This document shows positions 43,946 to 54,891 of a stretch of 64,000 bases of DNA, piece by piece (positions within the stretch are counted from its first letter, which is position 1; each line of letters opens with the position of its first letter). Made by a program: the position numbers and the translations under genes. The DNA lies in NCBI GenBank assembly GCA_029448655.1, contig JACCLO010000010.1:868001-932000 (forward strand), read 5' to 3'. The notes under the pieces were generated by a model. That model made no database searches, had not been told where the DNA came from, and saw nothing but the letters and a program-made list of their open reading frames with translations. This stretch comes from Wolfiporia cocos. Its lineage: Eukaryota; Basidiomycota; Agaricomycetes; Polyporales; Phaeolaceae.

Positions 43946-44525
43946 CAGATATTATGTTACGGGTAGATAGGGCATATTATTATCTTTCAAAGGAATGAAA
44001 TATTACATTCACAGCTTCGAAGGCTTGCATGGGTCGCCACCAAGATGAATTACTCGGAGTGCGCGTCACGTCGTCGTGTTGCATTGCTTAAGGTCACCTG
44101 ACGTGCACGTTAGCCTAAACAGGCAATTGGCCATCATCTATGTTGTCCGCATCAATGTGAAATGTTTCAATCATGCTATTGCCGATGGCTGAAAGACACA
44201 TAAATTTGGTGGTTTCTCACTAATGTACATCAATCCTTGGGAACACATTTTTGAATTTTGCACTAGATCTTGTGCTACAGAAGCCCAGTTGCACATATCA
44301 TAATAGACATGATTGACAAAATTCTGTTCCCAAGGATTGTAAGTTTTGAAGCTTCTCATGATATTATCCATTAGAGTGAATTGAACAGAGCTCTCAGTGA
44401 ATATCTGTACGATTTTACCATGTTTTCTGCAGATGCCGCAGACCGACATCAGCTGCCGGGCTGATGCAATCAAATCTTATTACAGACGCTGTCACGATAA
44501 TGCCTACGTTAACGCGCACGAAGCT
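43946..44525. other. no recognisable gene; left flank of the Tnp2 transposon
   Basis: A 100-codon minus ORF (44473-44171) has no recognisable domain. The last 7 bases before the element, CTTCAAT (44526-44532), recur at 53320-53326. Confidence 0.4.
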
Positions 44526-44532
44526 CTTCAAT

Positions 44533-44660
44533 CCCAGTGAGAATCCGGAGTATTTAAAGATATCTAAATGATTCTGGATGTATCTAAATGTAACTGCTAA
44601 GGTTCAATGTAACGAAATATATCCAGTGTAATCGAAATGTATTCGTCGTATCATGTGACC
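44533..44660 (+). repeat. left terminal and subterminal repeats of the Tnp2 transposon
   Basis: After the terminal inverted repeat, short AT-rich motifs recur (GATATCTAAATG, GGATGTATCTAAATG, AATATATCCAGTGTAA, AAATGTATTCG). Such subterminal arrays are where CACTA transposases bind. Confidence 0.6.
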
Positions 44661-44896
44661 TACTAAGTAGATTGACGTATGCCAACGAACGACAGATCTG
44701 ATGCCTAAGTCTGCGTAACGTTAACGCAGACGTAGGGGGGTTTCGTATGGCTCTGTACGTAGGCTTCCATTAGCATGCTTACATCGTTACGTTTTTTTGT
44801 CGCTTACGTTATCTTGCTGCACTACCGTTCGTACATTCCTCCTTACCCTGCTTTGTATACAACCCCCTGCCTCCAATAAATCGTCGAGACAACACG

Positions 44897-47800
44897 ATGC
44901 CTCGAGAATCTGTATACAAGATAGATGATAAAGGGAACAAAGTCTATTTTTGCGGCTGTAGTCGACTATGCGAAAAGAGGGGCTCGCCTTTTGTGGGCAA
45001 AACTACCTACTGCACACATGCCAAGTATCGCAGAGAAGACGCCACAAGGAGAAGAGCTGAGGATAATGCTCAGAATGTATTCTTTGAGGGTGGGGTAGAT
45101 ATGTATTCTGCTCAGGGAGAGCGCGCGTTAGTATGTCAATTTTAATGGCACCAGCCGCAACGCAGATATTGATATTAATAAATAAGGAGGCGTCAAACAA
45201 AGAGAGCGACGATAGGAATCTGGAAAACGTTGATGAAAACACCGATTCCTACGCTGACCGTGAGTTTTGTCATTGTAGATACTGCGAACGATATTGATTT
45301 TTTGCAGAAGACGTACCGGAGGGCGTTGGCCACGCAATTGCACCGCAAGAAGACGAGACCATGAATATGGAGCTACAACAAAAAGACCAGGAGATGGCTG
45401 AGGTAGTGGAGCCCATTTTTGAGGTACGCAAAAAGCCTGCGGCACCGGTATAGTGACCTTAGAGACTTGCCCTGCAGCAATCCGAAGTCGTAGACGCCCG
45501 CGACTTGCACGAGCACCCTGTAGCGCAGCCTACCTCAAATCACGTGCAACTTCCTAACCCAGGCGTGGGGGCGTGCGACCCTACTCAGGACGCTGGTAGT
45601 ATTGCAGATATCACAGCTGCGGAAGAAGAGGACGAGGAGCGATTGCTTTTTGGGCATCTAGCTATGGATCTCCCTGTTGGCCTGCTGGATGAATTGAGCC
45701 TAGATGATAACTCTGGCACTCAACTTGGCGACAACTTCAACCCATCCTCTGAAGATCTTGGCATTCCTGACCAGATAACTCTAAAGGATCTGCGTGATAC
45801 TGTGGGCATGCAGCATCTCCTTAGAAGTTCAAGGTTGGAAGACGAAATAGCTGACCCCAGAGTACTCGAGCGCATTTGAAATCCCCCTACCGAGCTCGTC
45901 AACATCGATGACCCTGTTATAACTCTGTCAATCGAAGTCTACTTAGGATTGGACTACGTCGCTCAGGAACATTACAATCTCGTTCGCAGAGCTGTAGCTC
46001 GATGCCCTCCTCACATTGAAATGCTCTCATTCTCTGAGGTTAAGGCCAAAGTGGCCGAGATCACCGGAATTATTGCTCTGAAGCACGACGTGTGTATCAG
46101 CAGCTGTATGGCGTTCACAGGAATATATAGCGACCTTATTATTTGCTCGTACTGCGGGGAAAATCGCTATGTCGAAAAACGCGTTAGGAGAAAACGCGTC
46201 AATGTACCAAGAAAACAAATGACTACTATACCTATAGGTCCGGTATTACAAGCCATGCGCCGTTCTGTGGTCAGCTCAGAGGGTGCCAACTACCGTTCCA
46301 AAATCACTAGGAAGGTACTCAGATCTCTCCTCGCCAACGACTCCATTATTCCAGAATATACCGACTTTGTACATGGCGAGGATTACCTCAATGCTTGCGA
46401 TAAGGGCGACATCGGAGACGACGACATCGTGCTCATGTTCTCCATGGACGGTGCGCAGCTCTATGCGTGTAAGCAATCCGATTGCTGGGTGTATATGTGG
46501 GTATTATTGGACTACGCGCCAGAAGTCCGGTACAAGAAAACCCATGTTATTCCCGGCGGCATCATCCCAGGTCCTAACAAGCCAAAATATGTCGACTCTT
46601 TCATTTTTCCTGGCTTGCGTATCCTCAGCTCTCATATGATCGAAGGACTTAAAATCTGGGATCCGCGTGGCGGAATTATTGAATCGAAACTATTCCTCCT
46701 GCTCGCCACTGCCGATTCAGTGGGGATGACTTATCTCAATGGCTTGGTCGGGCACTCGGGTGCCCAGGGATGTCGAATCTACTGTCCTCTTAAGGGGCGT
46801 CATAAGCCAGGTTCTGGTTACTATTATCCTGCATGCTTAAAGCCGGACAACTACGATGTTGCGAATTGCAGTCATGAAGATGTCGAGCCGCAAATTCTCG
46901 ACTCTGTCGAGGCTTATAAGCGGTACTATGACAATCTCACACGCGTGCTGGGTGCGAGGACAGATAGGGAATTTCAAAAGCTGCGCTTAGAAACCGGAAT
47001 TGCAAAACCAAGTTTATTTGGAGGTCTCCCACTTAGGTCTACACTAGGACTTCCGACATGCTTTCCTGCAGACATTATGCACCTCGTCGCAATTAATATC
47101 CCAGATCTATTCATCAGTCTGTGGCGCGGCACGATCCAGTGCGATCCTAACGACGATAGATCGACATGGAGATTTATGGTGCTTACCAAGGATACCTGGG
47201 AAGCGCATGGTAAAGCTGTAGCCGCCACCACTCCATACCTTCCCGGATCATTTGACCGTGCTCCCAGGAATATTGCCGACAAGCTGACTAGTGGCTATAA
47301 GGCATGGGAGCACTTAATCCATCTCTACTGTCTCTGTCCGGCACTCCTTTACAACGTACTTCCTGAAGTATTCTATCGTAACCTCTGCAAGCTTGTCAGA
47401 GGTGTTCGCCTGCTTTACCAACGTAACATCTCGCGTGCAGATATCATGGAGGCGTCCGCGCTATTAATCATGTTCGAAAAAGACTACGAGCTAATTTATT
47501 ACGAGCGCAAAACCGCAAGATTGCATTTCGTGCGGCAAAGCATACACTCTGTCACTCATATCCCTACAGAGACTGAACGTCTTGGCCCTGAAATCATCTT
47601 CTCCCAGTGGCCCATGGAGCGTCTTCTCGGGGAGCTTGGGTTACAAATCCGCAACCATTCAAGTGCGTACGCAAATATGGCAGAAATTGCTGTCAGGAGA
47701 TGCCGAACGAATGCGATACACGCCATGATTCCTGCGCTCACCGAGCCACAGTCGCTGCCGCGCGGTGCTATTGATCTTGGTGGTGGGTATGCTCTTCTAC

Positions 47801-48420
47801 GGAGAAGCGAAGACAAGGCCACTCCTATTACAGACGCAGAGAAGTGCGTCATAGTACCATATCTTGAGAGTATGGGAGTTGCTATGTCGGCATACTGGAC
47901 CTCTAATCCCACCATATCAAGATGGGCACGCGTAATTTTACCTAATAAACAGGTCGCACGATCGTTATGGAGAGAATCTGATACACCTGTCGAAAAATTA
48001 CGAATTGCACGCAACGTAAAGGTGCGTGTGCTAGTTCATTTATCTGCGAAGTGTCTGGTGGCTGACGTATCCTAGATATACGAGAATGGAATCTACATGA
48101 TTGCTGAGGTTCAATATTTTTTCCAAGCTCCCCATCCCCACCGCAATAGTGGCCTCGCACTCGTGTCAGCGTACTCAGACCCAGAGCAGGATCTACTCAA
48201 TTGCTCAGAAAATACACTTTACTCTTGCAAATACCAAGGTGCTCGCAATCTCAAAGTCATTAATGTAACCTCAATTCAAGCTGTGGTTGCAATGATACCA
48301 CATCCTGCCCCCTATGGCCCTCACGGACGCAATCTGGAGGGTAATTTTTTTCTTGCGGAGAAGCTCGGATTGGACTTACTACAGTTCACTCACGCGGATG
48401 ATATTACTGCAGATGAATGA
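44897..48420 (+). CDS. tnp2: Tnp2-family transposase, five exons, one in-frame TGA
   Basis: Exons 44897-45130, 45166-45259, 45308-45423, 45478-48021 and 48076-48420 join in frame through GT-AG introns of 35, 48, 54 and 54 bp; 1110 codons. The N terminus has a Cys/His cluster (YFCGCSRLCEKRG, TTYCTHAKYR), then an acidic region. The Tnp2 core has FSMDGAQLYACKQSDCW (putative catalytic Asp, about 46444), VIPGGIIPGPNKPKYVDSF, GLVGHSGAQGCRIYCPLKGR, FPADIMHLVAINIPDLFISL and the C-terminal VVAMIPH, LGLDLLQF. One TGA at 45877-45879 (LERI*NPPTEL) interrupts it; it may be a CGA-to-TGA change, so this copy is probably inactive unless read through. It would cut and paste the element in the nucleus. Confidence 0.82.
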
Positions 48421-50391
48421 ATAGTGTATAAGTGAGTTCGGGATGGAAGTGGGTACAGTGTTTCAACGCGAAATTGCAGATAATGCGTAGATGAGGTGAT
48501 CCGAGAACGGACAGCGACCATGACGAATATTACAATATGTGCAGGGACGAGCGCTACTCATAGCACTGGCGCCTCCGAGCTGTAGCAATTGCCATATCCG
48601 TCACATCGTTGCGCGCTTAATGCCCAAAGAGCAAGATTCAAACTCCGTAACCCTAACGTAACCCTAAACCTTCGTCTCGGTGGCTGCTGTGGCTGAAGCA
48701 GATTTCGACATCATCCGGCTTATGCTGCCTCTAACTGCAGCCACACATCCAATAAAATTATGGTGCTCTAGGGACACATAGCATAGGATATGAATTAGAT
48801 CTTAATGAATTTACTTTACTATTTCTGTCACTATAGAGCTTGTAATGAAGAAAAGCACCGAGAAAGTCAGTGTTGAGACTGACCTATGCTCTTGTCTCGT
48901 GCACCACGTAAGATCTCCTCGGTATTATATTGTCAAACTATTCATACATCAATAATATACCATATTGAATGGTAAACTAGTAGGACGCCCTCCCGATATA
49001 ACACGATACTGCTCCATGAATATTTTGAAACAGGTATGTATTTTGGACACCATCGAATTGAGTTGTTTGTTACTCAAGAACGATCCATAGTAAAATCATG
49101 GAAATATTGTGGAGTACTACTCATATGTACTACTATTGATTGAGGCAGCAATATATAGAGATACTTTGAATCGGAACCTCTATCATTTTGTCTCCCTGGG
49201 GTCACTGCAGCACCTTACTGTGTAGTATATATCCAATTTCATGTCATATATCTCACATTGAATATCTTTATCTCAAAGTAAAGCATTCATATATGTATTT
49301 ATAACAACTTTACAGCTCTGCATCTCCTCTAGTCAATCGTCAGTAGCATGAATACAGCTCTCAGCAGCTCCACATAGCCACCAGTAGAATCCAGGCTCAA
49401 ACGTCAGTTGAAAGCAGCCGGGACATACATAAGTGTAGTATATAAGTGCTATCAGGCACATCTGTCTGAGAGGAGACCGCAGGAGCGAGTGATTCGACAG
49501 CTGGTATCGTCAAATCGACATACAAAGTAGAGTTGCCACAACGCGATCAACATCACGTGACCGATCGAATCCTCGTCAGTGCACAACAAGTTATGTCTTT
49601 TGAATTGCGTCGCGCAGTATAGAAATATCACAAATGGCAGGTTCATAATTAAACATATCTATGAAATGCCATTGCAGCGTTCAAACTTGGTACATCATGC
49701 GAAGAGGTACTTTCCTATAGAAGGCAAGAAATTGCACCAAGTCGACGTAGTGCTCGATCTCCGCGTTCGTGAGCGAGCTTCAAAAATATTCATGGTACTA
49801 GAATAGATAACAAATCAACGATGTAATAGTGTCTTAACCCGAGAAGGTGCGAGAAGTGGCGAGACTGCTGTAGATAGGGTAAACGCTATTCGGAGCGCTG
49901 GATCTAGCTCGGAGCGCTGAGGCGAGCGCTTGTGGGACTACTATATTGGGAAGGCAAGCCACTACTTTGGTAGGTCATGTGATTGCTACGACTTCCGAAA
50001 CCACATTTTGTCTCTCGCTCGAGCTCATTCTGTTTTATGAGTGTCTCTATATGATATAGTATAGAGGATAGCTAGGCTATGAGCGAGAAATATGTAGTTT
50101 ATTAATCCAGATTTGAGACGTTTGTGATGTATGTATGATGTAGAAACAGAATGAGCTCGAGCGAGAGACAAAATGTGGTTTCGGAAGTCGTAGCAATCAC
50201 ATGACCTACCAGTATATGGAAGATGTACTTCCCTCCTTTCACGTAGTGGCGTTATAAGTAACGAGTCGATTTAAATACCTGTCATCTTGTCTCGGTAGCA
50301 AATTTTATCTTTGTGGCGTCGTTACAGATTTTTTTTCTCTCCCTCAGCTGGACCTCTTTTCTCCTCCCTCCGCATTCTCCCTGCCCCCAGG
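48421..50391. other. intergenic region of the Tnp2 transposon, with a foldback
   Basis: About 2 kb without ORFs that look coding. It contains GTAACCCTAACGTAACCCTA near 48647-48670, AT-rich stretches (48.8-49.35 kb) and the foldback at 49968-50211. It must hold the promoter of the downstream gene and possibly a nested non-autonomous element. Confidence 0.5.
49968..50211. repeat. foldback: perfect 68-bp inverted repeat with 108-bp loop
   Basis: 49968-50035 and 50144-50211 are exact reverse complements (ends TGGTAGGTCATGTGATTGC / GCAATCACATGACCTACCA). The loop is AT-rich. A short non-autonomous element is likely, but no target duplication was identified. Confidence 0.85.
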
Positions 50392-52794
50392 ATGGATCAC
50401 GTCTCTTCTAGCTCCGAATCTTCCCCTGAAGTTCCTGTTATTCCCAATGCTGCGTATACTCTAAACACATTACAGACTCCGGATAATTTTTCTTCTGATT
50501 CGCTAGATCGTAGTCATCGTCATCCTTTTAATTCTTTTGTCTCTCGTTTCATGCAAGACGAAGCCCAAGCAGGCTCAAGATGGGGAACCTTCAGCATTTC
50601 ACAAGACGTAAGTCGGATAGAATATCATCCAGATCCAACCTGATCTCCGCCAGCGCTCCGAGCAGCTCATCTCCGAGGCGGACCATGCCACATTGGTCCG
50701 CCTAAACAATCGCGCATATGCAGAATCATTTCAAGAGATCGCCCGCTTAAATCAAGAGATCACCCGCTTAAAAAATCAAGTTGACGCTTTTGGGTGGGTA
50801 TATGCGTCCGCGCCATGAGTGATACCCATGCCCGACTTTCTTTTCTTTTACTTGACAGTCAAGGCTTCAAAGAGATGATGAGTACTAGGAACGCAAGGTA
50901 TGGATTGCGCCTTCAGATACATGAAAGCGAAAGTTTACTACCTTATCTAGTTCCGCCGGCCCCGTGCCTACAACAGTAAATGCCAACCCCCAGTCCCAGT
51001 CCCAAAGTACCGGATTACCTCAGCAGTCACAATACCCCCGCATTAAATTTTGGCGAGCAAAAACATGGCACGATCACAAGAGAGAAGCCTCGACGAAGGG
51101 AAGGACTGACACACTAGCTGAAAGACCGCGCCAAGGCCGAAGGCCTCACTCTGCAGGTAACGATGAACATACTTCTAAATCCGACAATCAGGAGCTAGGT
51201 TTCACGGAACATGCGGATGGAGAGATGTTCTCGGATTCAGAACTCGAGAGAGTGTTCGAAGAGCATGTCGCGGTTTTTTTCAGTCTGTTGTAGAGCGGGG
51301 TATTGCACCCAAAAGCTGGGGTCGGCTTAGCACCGAGGCCGCCTCAGAATTCCGCGCGCACCTTGAAAAATTATTTCCGGACCTCGCGCTTTGCGAGAAT
51401 CACTGGAAGGTCGACCAGCTAGGCACCGTGCTTTACCCACGTTGGAAGCAGAAACGGCCTCAGTTATTTGCACATTCAGGTCCACGTGCCACTGCCCGGC
51501 CGATCTCAACTCAATCACGTCCTTCCATTCATACATCTGCACACCAAGAGCCAGGAGCAGGGGTCTTAGCACTCCAGGAGCCAGGAGAACGTTTACTTGC
51601 TGCATCAGGTGAGATGTCCTTGCTACGTACCATTCTTGAATTTATTCGAGCGCTTCAGATCGTGCGCCGCGTACCTCGATTGGTGCTTCCACGGCCTCGC
51701 GCGAATCACAGGAAGCGTCGACGTCAGTGCCGGCTTCGCGAACAGAGATCGCCGAGTCTTTACAGGCACAGGATGTGCCGGGCTCATCTCGGACTTCTTC
51801 GACTCAGATCATAGAGCTTGGGACTGCTTCTGACGATCCTTCTGGCGACGCTGCTCCTCTCGAGTCCTCGCGAGACATCTCAGCTGAACCTCTTGTGCCT
51901 GACTCTGCCGTACGCACCCAACTGACTGAACCAAACACTGGCGACAAGAGGCCTGCCCCTTCGGATCAGGATAGCACCGGACCCCGCGAGCGTAGAATCA
52001 GGATAAACAGCGCTGCGTAATTTTTTTTCTTAGTGTTTCGTTGTGCGTTGTACTAACCCTGACATATCAGCCTCGCGTTCCAATCAAATGCCACCTCGCT
52101 TGAGCAGGATCGCATCGCCGCGACGTCCTTGGTCGCGTTGTCCTTGGTCGCATCGTCCTCGGCCGACACAGCTCTAGAGAATTTAATGTCGAGCGCAGAA
52201 AGCGTTGTGCGTGGACCGAGCGGGGCGGGAGGAGATTTAGTGCAGGTAGACGACGAACGCAATGCGGCGCAGGACACGTCCGGGGACGTCATGATGCTAG
52301 ACATAAGTCCTACGCTGCAAACCGAAGGCCGTCCATCGCGCGGACATGCCGGAGAGAGGACGGCGCGGCACACGACCACAGCTACAGAGAGAGCTAACGA
52401 GGCACAGACTGCTAAGGTACCTGGAAGACAAAGGCGCGGGCATATTTTACGTCCTGGAAATGTCCCGAATGCTAGGTATGCACTTCACTCTTTTTCAAAT
52501 GTCGTCTCATCTTTTTTGTAGAAATATATTTGCTCACGAATGGAAGACAACGCACCCCGATGGAAGAACAGACGAGTTCGACAAGGATTTCAGCGCCTTG
52601 TCGAAAGAACAACTGCAGGTACGTCGATTCTCGTAATATCGTATTCAAATCTTTCATTTGACACTCTTAGGTGTATACCGCTGCCGCGAACGAACTGGTG
52701 CGTGTTTTTTTTTACTCAAATATATTTTCCATACCTCATACACACACTGCAGAAAGCAAGCAGCAAACGGATCGGACAAGAGAAAGCAGACTGA
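50392..52794 (+). CDS. second gene of the Tnp2 transposon, 649 aa, ten exons, HMG-box-like C terminus
   Basis: Model: 50392-50607, 50654-50793, 50859-50897, 50951-51251, 51284-51608, 51659-52016, 52071-52475, 52522-52618, 52671-52697, 52753-52794. All junctions are GT-AG and keep frame. The 32-bp intron 51252-51283 (acceptor TTTTTTTCAG) is the weakest; the alternative is a 1-base indel in the T7 run. Order: Ser-rich N terminus; coiled coil (ARLNQEITRLKNQ); charged region; a conserved-looking block (KSWGRLSTEAASEF, LFPDLALCENHWKVDQ); a Ser/Thr/Pro-rich linker with a basic patch (PRERRIRINS); and a C-terminal ARNIFAHEW, FSALSKEQLQVYTAAANEL segment resembling an HMG box. I do not recognise a named family. 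Possible DNA-binding partner of the transposase. Confidence 0.7.
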
Positions 52795-52884
52795 CAGTTT
52801 CCGGGAGCAGGGGTGAGGAGCAGGGAGCAGAGGGCGAGGAGCCGGGACGGGGCCGGGGGCGGGGGCAGGGACGAGGAGCATGGG

Positions 52885-53319
52885 TATGGATGGATATCTG
52901 TGAGTACATCCGGATATTTCTGGAGCGCATTCGGGTGCTCCGTGTCGACATTTTTAGTACATTAGAATACATCTAATTACCCAGTGTCAATACATCTGAA
53001 TACATTCGGATATATTCACGTGTACCATGATCTTGTACCAGGATATATGTCGAGACATCAAGCTATATGCAGCTACATTATAGGATACACTGTGATTTAT
53101 TGCAATACACTGCCGGACATTCTCATGCAACCCTGAGGATACATTGAAATATATTTGATGTATCGAAACTTATCATAGTTACATCTAGATACATTTAGTG
53201 TAAGTAAGATACATTGTATGGGCGTCTACTATGTATCCTAATGTAGTCTATGGTTCGCGTTGTATCCTAATGTTTCCGATACTTCTGGATACATTTAAAT
53301 ACATGGAATTCCCACTGGG
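52885..53319 (+). repeat. right subterminal repeat array and terminus of the Tnp2 transposon
   Basis: More than ten degenerate ATACATTYGGATA / GATACATTTAGTG motifs in both orientations, ending with the inverted terminus ATTTAAATACATGGAATTCC + CACTGGG. It is inverse in sense to the array at 44.54-44.66 kb but longer. Confidence 0.6.
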
Positions 53320-53326
53320 CTTCAAT

Positions 53327-53654
53327 CATGAGCCGTCCGGCAGATGCCGTTGGCGCAGCGTTGCCCCTCCCCACTATCGATTGGGTAATGTACAGGTGAC
53401 GTTACTTTCGCCACAGGCTTGGCAGCGCCGACAAAATTGGCAGTTGACTTTCCTGTTACCAGCTCCCCGACTTATACAACATACAGTCGATCTACGGATG
53501 GTGTATAAATCTCACCGCCACTATGCTCAAGCTGGAGAGTTTTGGGCCTTGACATTGTGCTTTTTGTCACCTGAGCGTCATACAGCGGTCGACGGCGGCC
53601 ATCCGCCTTGGGCCCATCTCTGTTTCACTGTAAGCTACATTAAAATGGCAGCTG
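53327..53654. other. right flank of the transposon; holds single copy of the palindrome-arm repeat
   Basis: 53511-53673 matches the left arm of the 24.5-kb palindrome (GCCACTATGCTCAAGCTGG, TTGGGCCCATCTCTGTTTCA, AAATGGCAGCTGCTA). Here it is not followed by an inverted copy. No gene is recognised. Confidence 0.5.
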
Positions 53655-54098
53655 CTACTGAGCCTGTTCTATTTCACCGCGACCTAGATGCGAGGCCGAT
53701 GATATACCTATGATATACTCGCAACTTCGAATGATCAACAAATTTGGCCTTGCCTCATTCGACTCACGCGCAAGTTGCCCCACGGCCTCAGCATAGCGTA
53801 AGTAGTCTTTGACGACCTCGGCGATGTGGTCCTTCGCCATAATGACTAGGGTCGCCTAGTCATCGGTCGAAAATGGACGAGACTGAGGCGGAGCAGTGCT
53901 GCGATTGTCTGTCACTGTCATTTGTGCGAGAGGATGATCCAGCGCTACGACGCATGGTGCATTCTCGGAGATGCGGTAGTCCTCTCTCTGCATGTGGCTG
54001 CGACGTGCGGAGGAACGAGCCAGCTCGATGGTCTCACTAAAGCTCTGTTCAAGCTCTGCTATACAAAAAACTCTGATGCCTAGAGCATCAGCTACCAA
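53655..54098 (-). CDS. hypothetical minus-strand gene fragments
   Basis: Two open pieces lie close together on the minus strand: 54098-53856 (ELEQSFSETIELARSSARRS) and 53840-53655 (MAKDHIAEVVKDYLRYAEAV). A donor-like GTGAGTCG follows GQLAR near 53768, so the second may splice into the repeat to its left. No family recognised; may be exons of one small gene. Confidence 0.35.
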
Positions 54099-54284
54099 AC
54101 ATCAGCTTGGCAGCTACTCTGAGCTTCAGAACTCAAGTCCACGAGTAATACATGTACATGTAATCGGCTGAGATCATATGATGGTCATACGTCCTCCGAG
54201 TCGCAGGAGAATCGGATATAGTAACATTCTGGCCAAACACTCTTCGATTTGGGTCTGGCAAGATAATCCAGGACTATCTTCCAA

Positions 54285-54841
54285 CTAATCCTCCGGGTTC
54301 TCAACGTGATGAGGCTTATGTCCAGTCCTCCACCAATCCCATATGGTATCGGCAGACAAATTCTCGAGCGCCTTCAGGTACTGCACGTACAAGGTCGTGC
54401 GGTCCTCCGGGGACATCTTAACCGTCTTCTCCAGACTGGCGGCGAGCTTCTGGGAGGTATCCGACTGGTTCTTTGCATTGAAGTGGATACCCTTGCCGGT
54501 GTCGTCGTTGTCTATGCGGATAATATCCTCGATGATACCACTGTTGCGCAGAAGGCCGACGCCTGAAGAAAGGCGGTTTCTGTCAGCATGAACTGCAGAT
54601 GGGGATTCTCAGCACTGTATAGGTATACTTTCCGACAACGCGTGTTTTGTACGGTCCGACAGTGCTGGAAGGTGGCCGTTATGTCAGTCATAATAGACTT
54701 TCGAGAGGAAGACTGAGTCACTCACCTGTGGTAGATTCTCAGCTTTGAGAGATCGACTTTGACCTTGCCTTTCTGTACCCAGGCGCATGCCGCCTTGGAG
54801 GCGTCAGCGTAGGAGGTAAAGCGATCGACAGTCTCTGGCAT
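54285..54841 (-). CDS. hypothetical protein, about 154 aa
   Basis: ATG at 54841 (MPETVDRFTSYADASKAA). Exon 54841-54726, a 61-bp GT-AG intron 54725-54665, exon 54664-54594, then exon 54562-54285 ending TAG. Between the last two lies a 31-bp GT..AG gap. If spliced it keeps the frame; if not, two single-base deletions must be assumed, and the frame through it (ENPHLQFMLTETAFLQ) also looks coding. The product is soluble and helical, with no signal peptide or membrane segment, and the C terminus has IWDWWRTGH. Coding bias resembles the neighbouring host genes. Function unknown. Confidence 0.55.
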
Positions 54842-54891
54842 GTTGACTCGACGATTCGTGTGGTAATAAGGAAGGGTTTCCTAGGATGACT

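Larger units (their letters stand above)
44533..53319 (+). mobile_element. two-gene Tnp2/CACTA-type DNA transposon (8787 bp)
   Basis: Left end CCCAGTGAGAAT.. and right end ..ATTCCCACTGGG form an imperfect inverted repeat: 24 of the first 31 positions match, including GTATTTAAA. The ends are flanked by the perfect 7-bp duplication CTTCAAT (44526-44532 and 53320-53326). AT-rich subterminal repeats with GGATGTATCTAAATGTA / TACATTTAGTGTA motifs lie inside both ends. It carries two plus-strand genes: Tnp2-type transposase and a ten-exon gene of unknown function. CACTA elements usually give 2-3 bp duplications and start CACTA, so the 7-bp duplication and CCCAGTG end are atypical. Confidence 0.75.

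Noticed and set aside
48022..48075. A second nonsense codon (TAG at 48073) in the Tnp2 gene
   Set aside because: A 54-bp GT-AG intron removes it and joins the exons in frame into the conserved C terminus.
48640..48675. Telomere-like CCCTAA motifs (GTAACCCTAACGTAACCCTA)
   Set aside because: Only two or three imperfect units inside a transposon; no array, so not an interstitial telomere.
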